Positions 8,656 to 17,979 of a DNA stretch of 27,459 bases are shown in pieces. The notes beneath the pieces were generated by a model. It ran no database searches. It was given only the letters and a program-made list of their open reading frames with translations, and had not been told where the DNA came from. The position numbers and the translations under genes were made by a program. Source of the stretch: a virus; IMG/VR virus record IMGVR_UViG_3300013126_000195, positions 1 to 27,459 of that record, one strand, 5' to 3'. How positions within the stretch are numbered: the first letter of the stretch is position 1; every line of letters starts with the position of its first letter.

Positions 8656-8993
8656 TAAGAAATTTGCCCAAATATACGGAAACGTATAGAAAATATTTGA
8701 CAAATTTGGATTTTAATGATACAATATTTGAAAATATTTTTAGTTGATGACTATATCGGTTAACGCCTATCGCAAAGGTAAGACCGAAGGAAGAATTTAT
8801 ATAGGAGATATATAAATAACCTCTACAGACTGTGGGATATAATTAGTAATAATTATGTTGAAGTCATCCCCTTTTTTAAATAAAGGTGAATATACAGTCG
8901 GAACTGCGTATACTATGCGAAGTATCAAAACGCAGAATTAAGTAGAAATACTTAGTCGCCTATAATTTTAGGTCAGAAAAGTAACAGATTTTG
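8656..8993 (+). ncRNA. Group I intron 1 in the tape measure gene (no ORF)
   Basis: A 338-nt self-splicing intron candidate. P1 forms between the 5' exon end UGGGU (8651-8655) and GCCCA (8666-8670), with the diagnostic U.G pair at the cut site. A TATACG-GAAA-CGTATA hairpin (8673-8688) follows. P3 pairs GATGACT (8746-8752) with AGTCATC (8862-8868). P7 pairs GACTGT (8828-8833) with ACAGTC (8894-8899). The AT-rich hairpin between the P7 and P3 strands resembles P7.1 of subgroup IA. CCTTT/AAAGG gives P8, and CTGCG (8904-8908) with CGCAG (8931-8935) gives P9. The last base is G (8993). Splicing rejoins the reading frame exactly. No endonuclease gene fits inside. Activity is inferred from structure, not shown. 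Confidence 0.88.
8697..8725 (+). promoter_or_regulatory. Near-consensus promoter inside intron 1
   Basis: TTGACA at 8697-8702, a 17-base spacer and TACAAT at 8720-8725, preceded by an extended -10 TGA. Transcripts would start inside the intron just before the P3 strand and run into exon 2, so they could not splice normally at this intron. The same arrangement occurs in intron 2. Confidence 0.6.
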
Positions 8994-9127
8994 GAATTGG
9001 CAGGCGCATTACAAAGAACGGCAGTTACCGCTCAACAATCAGGTGTTGGTTTTGATAGTTTGGTAGGTTATATAGGTACGGTTTCTAGTATTTCTAGGAA
9101 GGCGAGTGAAAGTATTGGTGAATCCTT
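8994..9127 (+). CDS. Tail tape measure protein, exon 2
   Basis: A 134-nt internal exon beginning with codons for E-L-A-G-A-L-Q-R-T-A-V and ending with S-I-G-E-S and the first two bases of a Phe codon. This is the most conserved part of TP901-type tape measure proteins (S-x-G-E-L-A-x-A-L-x-R-S and I-G-N-S-x-K-T-I-F-x-R in relatives). Its in-frame fit to exon 1 and exon 3 is the main evidence that both flanking pieces are introns rather than damage. On its own it has no start or stop codon and would be missed by gene finders. Confidence 0.9.
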
Positions 9128-9532
9128 ACCCATTGTCACTATTGACAAGATTTGAGGCATTATGATATAATAAAATCATAATGAAAACTTCCTTTGATGA
9201 TCCTAATTTAACCCATTTAAATTAGGTGGTTCGAAAATCCAATCTAAAAATTGGACAACGAATTGGAAGTTGTATAATAGTATTTAAAGGAATTAAGATG
9301 ATTATTGAGAATGGGAAACTTGATAATCTGAAATCAATTCCGTTTTTTTGAAAAATAAAATACTATTATATAACGCCATTAACGACTGAGCAAGGAAGAA
9401 GCAATCAAATTGCTTATGCAACAGTCTGAACTACACATATACATAAAAGTGTAGAGAGAAGGTCAAGTGTAAAGACACTTATTGAAGAACCTTTTCCGCT
9501 TCTGAAAAGAAGTCATAAAAAGTAACAGAATG
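9128..9532 (+). ncRNA. Group I intron 2 in the tape measure gene (no ORF)
   Basis: A 405-nt intron candidate. P1 pairs the 5' exon end CCUU (9124-9127) with GAGG (9154-9157), leaving U.G at the splice site. P3 pairs CTTCCTT (9188-9194) with AAGGAAG (9392-9398). P7 pairs GACTG (9384-9388) with CAGTC (9422-9426). P8 is AAGCAA (9399-9404) with TTGCTT (9410-9415). A 10-bp AT-rich hairpin (CCTAATTTAA and complement) and a 12-bp stem (ATAATAGTATTT and complement) give P5/P6-like extensions. The last base is G (9532). The 3' end AAAAGTAACAGA resembles that of intron 1, suggesting kinship. Splicing makes TT|T-AAA-ACC, restoring F-K-T-I-F-T-R. No ORF is present. Confidence 0.88.
9142..9171 (+). promoter_or_regulatory. 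Consensus promoter inside intron 2
   Basis: Perfect TTGACA at 9142-9147, an 18-base spacer that contains the intron guide sequence, and perfect TATAAT at 9166-9171 with an extended -10 TGA. It would transcribe the rest of the intron, exon 3 and possibly the downstream tail genes. Confidence 0.65.
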
Positions 9533-12500
9533 TAAAACCATATTCACACGTTATCAAGATATTAAAACAGGCAGATTAGATGAAGAAGGATTAGGTATCA
9601 ACAATGTTGCTGATGCCTTATTGCGCGTTAAAGACGCTACTGGACAAAATATTGAAATTTTAGATCGTCAAACAGGTGAGTTTAGAAGTTTTGAAGAAGT
9701 TCTAAATCAGTTATGGCCCGTTTGGGATAAATTAAATGCCGTAGAACAAGCAAACATAAGCAAAGCACTTGCGGGTACAAGGCAACGCGAAAACTTACTT
9801 ATACTTTTGAACAATCAAGCAACATACCAAAAATTAGTAAATGCTGAGGTTGCATCGGGTGGTTTAGCATTAGATAGATACGGAATTTATCTTGAATCTA
9901 TCGAAGCTAAAACAAATAAATTAAAAGCAACATCAGAAGGAATGTGGCAAGATTTTATAACGAGTGATGAAATTATTAGAGTTATAGATTTAGGTATTGC
10001 CATACTTAATTTAATTGATTCTATTGGTGGATTACAAACCATATTACCTATAGTTATTGCTTCTTTAGCTATGATGAAAGCTGAGATGGTAGGTAATGGC
10101 GTATTCGCTTTGGTTGCTGGATTACAGAATCTTTTAGGCAATATGGCTGCAAGTATTATTTTGACTGGTAGATTAACATCTGCTACTATTTCTTTTTCAT
10201 CTGCCGCAAAAGCGGCAGGAATAGCAATGAGTACAGCCGCCGCCGCCGCAAACACTTGGATTATAGCCATAACTGGTTTAATTGTTGCTTACCAAAAATA
10301 TCAACAAATTAAAAAAGATGCAGACCAATCAAGTGGTGAAGCTACAGATATATTTAAAGATAAAATTAACGAAGTTGCCGTAACCACGAATGATATAACG
10401 GCTGTTACCAGTAAATACGTTGAGAAGATGAAGATTCTAAAAGAAGGTTTGGCTGAAATAAGTTTCTTTGGTTCTTTAGTAGTTGACAAAAACAAAATGA
10501 TGTCTGATGTTTTCAAGCAAACAAGTGACACACTTGCGGCACTAACATCAACTTATGACGAATATGTCAGAGAAATGAATAGCGCGCAATACGAAACTGG
10601 TTATGTAAACGCTTCTCTAGTAATGACAGCAGAACAATTTCGTCAGCTAAAAGCAATTCAAGACGCATATAATGATACAACACATGACAGCACAATGGCG
10701 GTAGAAGGAACTGGTACTGCGGTAGCGGCTACAACAAAAAAGATTTATTCTTTTATTGATGCTTTGTTAAAACTTACACCTGAAATAAGTTCCATGAGGA
10801 ACTTATTAGATAAAGGTCTTGCTGGAACTTTTACAACTGACGATATTGCAGAACTTCAAAATCTAACTGGTTATGCTCAAAAATTTCTCATAGAAGAAAA
10901 TGGTCAAATTAAACTCAATATAGATGCTTTTTCTTTATACGCTGCTGAAAAAGTAAAAGCGCAAATGGAAGTTGCAAGACTAAATAACGCAACTGATTTA
11001 GAAATATCTATTTTGCAAAGCTTAATTGATGAAATATATGGTGTAGCAGATGCTTACGATAAAGCGAATAGCTTTATGGGTAAATTTGGCGAAACTGTAA
11101 ATAATGTAAATTCTGCCAAAACACTTTTGGAAAAAGGTATTGGTGGAACTTTTAGTGCTGAGGATATAACAACACTTCAAGAATTGACAGGTGATGCCGA
11201 AGCATATCTTGTTTCCGAAGAAGGTCAAGTAAAATTAAATATTGAAGCATTTAGAGACTATGAAAAAACAAAATTAGAATCAATGGTTGCGTCTTATACT
11301 GCCGCAGGTGCTGCTCAAATTGAGATCGACATTCTGAACGGTTTGATAAAAGCACTTGACGAAGTTGCAGATAAAACAGATAAAACTAAGGATTTTGTTG
11401 GTTTCTTCAATGCCTCTTTGATGCAAGCATCGGATTTAGCCGGTTCTTTCAAAGAAATATCTGATAATTTACAGAGATTAAATCAAGATTTCAGAGATGG
11501 CTCTATTAGCTCTGATGAATATTTTTCTCAAATAAATGAGCAACTTAAAAATATTGATTTTGAAAAATCTTTTGCTGGAAATAAGCAAGCCGCTCAAAGT
11601 TTTTTTTATGGAATGGTAGAAAATTCTTATTTTGCTTTGGGAAAAATTACAGAAGATTTTGAAAAACAAAAAATATCCGTCACTGATTATACTGACCAAT
11701 TATCAAAACTTGGTGATTTACTCTTAACAATATCCGACTATACTTCAAAATATGGTTCTTCTCTAGGATTGACAAGTGGAGAGATAGCTAATGTTGTTTC
11801 TAATACAGACACATTATCTTCTTCTGTTGGTGAATTGATTAAGATGCAAGAATTAAATGTTGTCATTCAAGACGCATTTACTCAATCTCTGACTGGTTCT
11901 CTTGAATTTGGGACTAAAGCATTTGAAGATTATGCTGATAAAATTGGTTATGTTGCTGAACAATCCGGTGTTGTTTTCAAAGATATAAATGGAAATGCCC
12001 TTAGTTCTGCTGATGAAATTTCTAATTATTTGAAGGCTGTACCTGGAAACTTACAAAATATAACCGATCAAATGGCTAATCAGACTGGTTCAGTTGTCAA
12101 TAGAATGGTGCGTAGTGCTGGAACAATGTTATTGGAATTGTATCGAGCAATGCAAGGATTTAAATTAGATTTAAATATCAGAGCAAGTAGAGCGGGTGGT
12201 AGTTTAAAAATACCACTTACTGCAAGTGCTGGTGGATTTACAATTCCTTTACCAACAATCGAAATTCCAAATATTGATATAAAAGTAGGTACTAATCTTA
12301 GCAGTGGAACTTCTGGTGGATTTGATAAAGGTGATAATGAAGGAGTTTCTGGTACTGTATCAAATCCTTTCAAGATCATCGAAGATACATTGAAAGAACT
12401 TTCAACTACTGATTTTGGTCTGGATTGGACAGATGATATCTACAAGACGACAGCGGCAATGGAAACTGCAAGTAAAGCCGCGGGAGATTATTCTAACAAA

Positions 12501-13679
12501 GTAGGTTCAATTTCCAATAAATTCAATGAACTTAAAAAAGCCGCACAAGCCGCCGCTAATCAGGCTAAAGATGATGCCAAATTCTTAGATGAATTACTAA
12601 AGATAGTCATCGAAAGAATAAAACAACAAAAACAAGCTGAAAAAGATGCTTTGCAACAATCTTTGGAATCCTATAAAGCAATCATCGACAAAAGAAAAGA
12701 ACTATTAAAAAGTAAACAGGAAGAATTGAATTATGACGAACAATTAGCTGAAAAGAACTCTAGTTTGGCAAAAATTCAAGGTGAAATACTTCAATTAAAA
12801 CTTGATGATAGTGAAGAAGCAAAAGCTAAAAGACTGAAATTAGAAGAAGAAGCCGCAAAAATTCAGAAAGATATAAATAAAACTCAGAGAGATCAAGGTT
12901 TCAAAGAGGAAGAAAAGGCTTTAGATTCAGACTATGGTATTTATGAAAAATATATCAAAGATAAAATAAAAGTTATTGACGATTATCTTTCAAAAAGTGG
13001 TCAAATAACCTTAGATGCTATTGCTCTAATCAATCAAAAATCATCTGGTTTCTATGAAGAATTAATTTCTTGGAATAGAATTTATGGTGATGGTATTGAT
13101 ATGACTATCACAAATGCTTGGAATAATGCCTATGACGCTCTTGAAAGATATAGAAATCTTGCTGGAAAGATTGATTATCAATTTGCATTAAACGCCATAA
13201 AGGAAGCTGAAAAAGCCGCCAATGCACTACTTGAAAGTTTAAATTCTTTAGGTGGTGGAGGTTCGGGGGGTAAAGGTTCTGGTGGTTCTGACTCAAAAGC
13301 TAAACCTTCTTATAAAACTGGTTCTTCGAATGTAACATCTGCCAATGGAAAAATTGCGGCATATCACGATGGTGGTGTTGTTGAAGGTTCTATTGGACAA
13401 GAAGTCTTTGCAAAGCTAATGAGCGGTGAAACTGTCGTAACTAGATCGCAAGCTGAAAAGTTTATGAAATATACGCTTCCTGGTTTGGCAAAAATTTCCT
13501 CAAAAGATATGAGTGGTTCTATGAGTTTTGGTAGTCTTATCAATATGAACGTTGAAGGCAATTTAGATTCTTCCGTTTTACCAAAAATAGAAGATATTGT
13601 AAATAATGCTGTTATGAAACTGAATAACTCAATGTTCACAAGAGGAATAACAAGAAAGGCTAATCAGTACGGAGTTTAA
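9533..13679 (+). CDS. Tail tape measure protein, exon 3
   Basis: The last 4147 nt of the tape measure gene, read in phase after exon 2 (F-K-T-I-F-T-R-Y-Q-D-I-K), so the ORF does not really start at the TTG at 9621. The first part completes the conserved core (Q-A-N-I-S-K-A-L-A-G-T-R-Q). Hydrophobic segments around 9980-10300 are likely membrane-active helices used for DNA entry. Two 107-residue repeats (LLDKG at 10803, LLEKG at 11124) follow. A long coiled coil lies around 12580-13000, then a Gly/Ser-rich linker (about 13250-13300) and a C-terminal domain with Y-H-D-G-G-V-V and S-G-E-T-V-V-T-R-S-Q, typical of tape measure C-termini. Confidence 0.92.
10785..11430 (+). repeat. Two 107-residue coding repeats in the tape measure gene
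   Basis: Both copies read L-L-x-K-G-x-x-G-T-F, then D-I-x-x-L-Q-x-L-T-G, then G-Q-x-K-L-N-I-x-A-F, and end with an E-I-x-I-L-like helix. Copy starts (LLDKG, LLEKG) are 321 nt apart. DNA identity is modest, so duplication is old. Confidence 0.7.
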
Positions 13680-13710
13680 ATTAGTGGGAGTGTTAATCAC
13701 TCCCACTAAT
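13680..13710. repeat. Perfect 13-5-13 inverted repeat between tape measure and Dit genes
   Basis: ATTAGTGGGAGTG (13680-13692), a 5-base spacer and its exact complement (13698-13710) directly follow the tape measure stop codon. The stem is GC-richer than its surroundings but has no T tract on either strand, so classical termination is doubtful. It may be an RNA stabiliser or processing site, or a weak terminator. Confidence 0.75.
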
Positions 13711-13730
13711 AATTCTACAAAGGAGGAAAA

Positions 13731-14528
13731 ATGAGTTTTTGGGGAAGAAATTTCAGCTACGGTACATTCAATAGTGAAAACTATAATATTTTTATATCCT
13801 CACCTAATGGTGGAGATATTTCCACAAACGGTTCTAGCGATGTATCTTTGTACACACAAGAAATATTCCGTAGACCAACACCCTACTTTTATGGTGTTAC
13901 ACAAAATAAAGTTTTAGAATTTGATGTTTCTTTTAGAACACCTTATGAATTAGATGCTCAAGATTATGAAGCTATTGCCGCAAAATTATTTGGACAGCAA
14001 ACATATCAGAAACTTCAAATAGATCAATATGATATTCAGGATATTTATTTTAATTGTTTCTTTAAATCTCCTAAAATGGATAAGGTTGGGAATATTGTAA
14101 GAGGCATTACAGCAACAGTTGTATGTGATTCGCCTTGGGCATGGAAGTTTCCACAAACTACAGCTTATACATTTCCTATTCCTATAACATCAATAGACAA
14201 TAGAACATTTATAAATCTGTCCGATAATGCTTTTTTCACACTTCCAAAAGTTACATTTACTATGGATAGATTTGGTGGAGATGCAAGATTTCAAAGTATT
14301 CAGAATACAGGAACTATAAGTGTATTTACAGGTTTATCGCCTTACGAAACAATCACTATGGATAACGATTTACAAATAATAACATCTTCAACAGGATTGA
14401 AAAGATTGTCTAATTTTAACAAACAATGGTTTAAACTTGTAAGAGGTGAAAACCTTATTAGGTTCAGTTTAGGAAATATGGCTACATGGTCTATGGAAAC
14501 AAAATTCGCAAAGAAATTCGGAGGTTAA
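13731..14528 (+). CDS. Distal tail protein (Dit)
   Basis: A 265-residue protein directly after the tape measure gene, the standard position of Dit, the hexameric hub joining tail tube to baseplate. The N-terminal part (F-x-G-R-N-F-S-Y-G...Y-N-I-F) and the middle (L-E-F-D-V-S-F-R-T, then C-D-S-P-W-A-W) match the siphophage tail-protein pattern, with a C-terminal beta-sandwich. AAGGAGG precedes the ATG by five to six bases. The last codons (F-G-G-stop) contain the ribosome site GGAGG for the next gene, tying translation of the hub and the tip protein together. Confidence 0.8.
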   Translation: MSFWGRNFSYGTFNSENYNIFISSPNGGDISTNGSSDVSLYTQEIFRRPTPYFYGVTQNKVLEFDVSFRTPYELDAQDYEAIAAKLFGQQTYQKLQIDQYDIQDIYFNCFFKSPKMDKVGNIVRGITATVVCDSPWAWKFPQTTAYTFPIPITSIDNRTFINLSDNAFFTLPKVTFTMDRFGGDARFQSIQNTGTISVFTGLSPYETITMDNDLQIITSSTGLKRLSNFNKQWFKLVRGENLIRFSLGNMATWSMETKFAKKFGG

Positions 14529-14529
14529 A

Positions 14530-17220
14530 ATGATCGTAGATTTCAATATATTTGATCAGTTTATAAGACCTCAAATAACTTTGTGTAATCCAAATAAAAC
14601 AGAATTATATTCTTTAGGCTTAATTTATAACACTAAATTAAGTTATAGATTTAATGCTTTATCGGAATTGACATTCTCACTTCCTCAATATATTGACGAT
14701 GTTAAAACAGAAATACCATATTACGATTTCATCAAAGCTAAAAGGTTAGTTCATGTTGATAATATCGGATATTTCATAATTGGAAATATTGAGGAAACCT
14801 TAGACGGAAAAGTTCCTGTAAAAAATGTAAAATGTGTTTCGATTGATGGCGAATTGATTACTAAAAAATTATCCGTATTTTCTGGTAGTTATTATTTTTA
14901 TAGACCAACAGACCCTACAAAATCCTTATTAGATATACTCATGGACAATTATTTATATGATTGGACTATTGCACACGTTGATACCGATCTCATGAATAAA
15001 TTCAGGTCATTTGATGTTTCGGATACTACTGTTTATAACTTTCTGGTTACAGACATAGAACAAACATTTAATTGTATTTTTAAATTTGACATAGTAAATA
15101 AGACAATTTCTGCTTATACATCTGCTAATTCTACAACTGAAACAGATATTTATTTGAGTTTTGATAACCTTTTAAAATCTGGTACTTTTACAGAAATAGC
15201 AGATGAAATTGCTACTGCACTTTTTTGCTATGGTGGAAATGATCTTGATATTCGTGCAGTAAATCCTTTAGGTACAAATGTTGTTTATAATTTTGATTAT
15301 TATAAAAATACTGATTGGATGACTGTTTCACTCATTGGTGCAATAACAGAATGGGAAAAACTAATAGAATATTTTAAACCTTATTATAGTTCAGAATTGA
15401 TTCATCTGAAAACAAAGAATGATGAATTGACAAATGCTAAAACAGGTGTTGGTGGTCTTACTGAATTACAAAACGATTATAACGCTCTTGAAAGTGTTCA
15501 ACAGGCTAGAATCGCACAAGGTTTACCTATAGATGATATAACCGCTCAAATGGATGCTATTCAAGTTCAGATAAACGCTGTAAATGCTTTAATTGTTGTC
15601 TTAGAGGCTGAAATAGCTTTAGTTACCGAAACGTTGATAGGTATGAATGAGGCTGTTTCTTTTGAAAGAAACTTCACATCAGACCAATTAAAAGAATTAA
15701 ATACATTTATTTTTCAAAGCACTTTTCAAAATGAAAACATAATTCAGCTTGATAGTATGACACCATCTGAGGTTCAAACACAATCACAAGAATTATACGA
15801 CCAAAGCATAATTACATTGGCTAAAGTTTCTCAACCTAGATACGAATTATCTGTTGATTCTGCCAATTTTCCATTTTTGAAAGAATTTCAATATTATACT
15901 AATCAATTAGAATTAGGTAGTGTTGTAACCATCCAAACAAAAGAAAATTTTACAGCAGAGATTATATTATTACAAATTGATATAAACTTTGATGACCCTA
16001 AAGATTTCAAACTCACATTTAGCAATAGACTTAGATTGGATAACGGTTATTTTATATATACTGATCTTTTAGGTCAAACAGTAAAAACTGGTTCTAGTGT
16101 AAGTTTTAATGCTGGAAAATGGACTAATTGGAGTGAATATAAATCAGAAGTTACTACATTTATAGATTCGTCTTTAAATGCTAGTCTGAATAATGTTGTA
16201 GCTGGTGCTAATCAAGAAATACTAATAAACGGCAATGGTATAAAAGCTAGGAAGTTTAATGGTTTATCAGGTTATGAACCAGAACAGTCATGGTTAACTA
16301 ATAATTCTTTAGTATTCACTGATGACGCTTGGCAAACTGCTAAAATTGCTTTAGGAAAAGTTAGTTCACCTTCACCAGCATACGGTATCGTTGGTGAACA
16401 AATTGTAGGTAAAGTTATTGCTGGTGAATTTTTACAGATTACAAATTCTGGGCCGGGTGGTATTGCTAATCTAACATTAGACCAAAATGGTTTATCACTC
16501 GTAAATGCTGATTTTACTTTGACTACGACAAATGAATTATCTCAAATTATTTTAGACCCTGCTGATGGTATAACAGTTCAGACTAGACCATCTATTATTG
16601 ACCCTTATACAAAAGTCTTTTATGTCGATATTCTTGGTAATTTGACATTTTCAGGTGTTGTTACAAGTTCAATTCCTCCCAGTCAATTATCTGGTATTCT
16701 AACTGCTGATAAAGGTGGTACAGGTAAAGATAATGGTTCTAATACTTTAACCATAGGTTCAGGTGCTTATGTTAGCGGAGTCAATACTGGTGATGGTTCA
16801 CGTACAGGAAGTATGTACGCTGGAAATATTACTAAAGTTGTAACAATTGCTTCAAGTAATGTTTACTATCAGGTAGATGGTTCTCTATCTGCTGGTTATA
16901 CACCTGATTTTACATTTCAAAACAATAGAGAATTGAAGTGTTTATATTCTGGATATTATCTTGTAAATTGGTCTATGACAATTGTTCCATCTGCGCCAGA
17001 TCAGGATGGTGGTGGAACTGTTATGGTTAATGGCGTAAGTCAGGCTCAAACAGAAAACCATACTAAATTAAAAGAAACCAGTGGTGGTTATTCTATTGGT
17101 GGTACAGGTATAATAAATTTAGGCGTGAATGATTTAGTTAGTCTTGCTGTTGAAAACGATACAAGTGCAAGCAATATAACTGTGAAATACGCCAATCTAA
17201 CATTGTTTAAAGTTTCTTAA
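14530..17220 (+). CDS. Tail-tip / tail-associated protein (Tal) with C1q-like C-terminus
   Basis: An 896-residue protein following Dit, the usual place of Tal, the trimeric tip that contacts the cell. Residues 1-290 match the hub-forming N-terminal domain of Tal/endopeptidase-tail proteins. Residues about 300-380 are a coiled coil (L-T-E-L-Q-N-D-Y-N-A-L). Residues about 380-530 return to the hub fold (L-E-L-G-S-V-V-T-I). Around 529-545 the motif GKWTNWSEYK begins a fibre-like extension with Gly/Ser-rich beta repeats. Residues about 760-896 look like a C1q/TNF-type jelly roll (Y-S-G-Y-Y-L-V-N-W-S near 817-826), a receptor-binding head. I see no cell-wall hydrolase motif. The ribosome site lies inside the Dit gene. 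Confidence 0.8.
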   Translation: MIVDFNIFDQFIRPQITLCNPNKTELYSLGLIYNTKLSYRFNALSELTFSLPQYIDDVKTEIPYYDFIKAKRLVHVDNIGYFIIGNIEETLDGKVPVKNVKCVSIDGELITKKLSVFSGSYYFYRPTDPTKSLLDILMDNYLYDWTIAHVDTDLMNKFRSFDVSDTTVYNFLVTDIEQTFNCIFKFDIVNKTISAYTSANSTTETDIYLSFDNLLKSGTFTEIADEIATALFCYGGNDLDIRAVNPLGTNVVYNFDYYKNTDWMTVSLIGAITEWEKLIEYFKPYYSSELIHLKTKNDELTNAKTGVGGLTELQNDYNALESVQQARIAQGLPIDDITAQMDAIQVQINAVNALIVVLEAEIALVTETLIGMNEAVSFERNFTSDQLKELNTFIFQSTFQNENIIQLDSMTPSEVQTQSQELYDQSIITLAKVSQPRYELSVDSANFPFLKEFQYYTNQLELGSVVTIQTKENFTAEIILLQIDINFDDPKDFKLTFSNRLRLDNGYFIYTDLLGQTVKTGSSVSFNAGKWTNWSEYKSEVTTFIDSSLNASLNNVVAGANQEILINGNGIKARKFNGLSGYEPEQSWLTNNSLVFTDDAWQTAKIALGKVSSPSPAYGIVGEQIVGKVIAGEFLQITNSGPGGIANLTLDQNGLSLVNADFTLTTTNELSQIILDPADGITVQTRPSIIDPYTKVFYVDILGNLTFSGVVTSSIPPSQLSGILTADKGGTGKDNGSNTLTIGSGAYVSGVNTGDGSRTGSMYAGNITKVVTIASSNVYYQVDGSLSAGYTPDFTFQNNRELKCLYSGYYLVNWSMTIVPSAPDQDGGGTVMVNGVSQAQTENHTKLKETSGGYSIGGTGIINLGVNDLVSLAVENDTSASNITVKYANLTLFKVS

Positions 17221-17229
17221 GAGGTAAAA

Positions 17230-17577
17230 ATGAGTTATGTTTCTTTTCAAACAATAAATTCCCTCGAAGAAATATCTTTTATAGGTGGTTCTACTTATAC
17301 CATAATTTTTGATATTTATGATGAAAATAACCTTCCTGTAGATAGTGTTCTATCGAGTCTCACTTGGAAAATGTTTTACTATGGGCAACCAAATATTGTT
17401 GCTCTTACAAAATCTGGTATCTATTCGCCTCTGAATAGATTTACAGTTACCTTAACTTCTGCTGATACTCAGAATCTTTCTGGAAAGTTTTTACATCAAG
17501 CTATAATAACTGATTATAGTGGAGCAATTTATAAACCAGCACAAGGTACGATTTTAATTGTGTCAGGAGTTGCATAA
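17230..17577 (+). CDS. Small Ig-like baseplate/fibre-associated protein
   Basis: A 115-residue, entirely beta-rich protein with an Ig-like strand pattern (F-I-G-G-S-T-Y-T-I-I-F-D-I-Y-D and L-S-G-K-F-L-H-Q-A-I-I-T-D-Y-S-G). Small BppU/Ig-like proteins with this Y-D-x-x-G and G-x-Y-x-x-x-x-x-T-D layout are common next to Tal in phages of Gram-positive bacteria. AGAGGT precedes the ATG. Its stop overlaps the next start (TAATG). Confidence 0.6.
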   Translation: MSYVSFQTINSLEEISFIGGSTYTIIFDIYDENNLPVDSVLSSLTWKMFYYGQPNIVALTKSGIYSPLNRFTVTLTSADTQNLSGKFLHQAIITDYSGAIYKPAQGTILIVSGVA

Positions 17578-17978
17578 TGGCTATAACTTATTATCAAGCA
17601 AATAAAATTATGGATTATAATTTTGGTGGTACTGATTATATTCTACCAGATAATTATTATATTGGTTTATCTACAACTGCTATTAATGCAGATGGTACAG
17701 GTGCTACTGAACCAGTTGGAAACGGATATGCTAGAGTTGAAATATCTAACGACAAAGTAAATTTTGGTGTTTCCGCAAACGGAAGTTTAACTAATCTTTC
17801 ATTGATTATATTTCCTCAAGCAAGTGGTTCTTGGGGTTCTATAACTCACATTTTGTTTTCTGATTCTTTGAGTGGTGGAAATATTTTGTTCTACGATGCA
17901 CTCACTACACCTAAAACAATTGGTGCTTCTGAGGTTGGAGTATTTGTAGCTTCAAGTTTAAATATAGGACTATCATAA
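17577..17978 (+). CDS. Phage tail-fibre-region structural protein
   Basis: A 133-residue beta-rich protein with the pattern Y-Y-I-G-L-S-T-T near residue 27, G-N-G-Y-A-R-V-E, S-G-S-W-G-x-I-T-H and a late P-K-T-I-G-A. This order is that of a widespread small phage virion protein family of unknown exact place in the particle. Coupled by one-base overlap to the Ig-like protein before it and followed two bases later by the next gene. Confidence 0.65.
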   Translation: MAITYYQANKIMDYNFGGTDYILPDNYYIGLSTTAINADGTGATEPVGNGYARVEISNDKVNFGVSANGSLTNLSLIIFPQASGSWGSITHILFSDSLSGGNILFYDALTTPKTIGASEVGVFVASSLNIGLS

Positions 17979-17979
17979 A

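Noticed and set aside
8656-9532. Group II introns or an inserted mobile element
   Set aside because: No GUGYG start, no domain V-like hairpin or AY end, no terminal inverted repeats or transposase; group I helices fit instead.
8656-9620. Tape measure gene as a pseudogene or two separate tail genes
   Set aside because: Both halves and the middle exon join in frame at two group I-type splice sites and rebuild the conserved family motifs; random decay would not do this.
9621-9635. Translation start at TTG 9621 for the second half of the tape measure protein
   Set aside because: The frame is continuous with exon 3 from 9533, the upstream residues match the family, and there is no ribosome site before 9621.
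9887-10270. Antisense ORFs inside the tape measure gene (also 7245-7643, 7878-8123, 12080-12379, 13364-13639)
   Set aside because: They are mirror frames of the biased coding strand, with Ala/Ser/Leu-rich composition, no ribosome sites and no recognisable domains.
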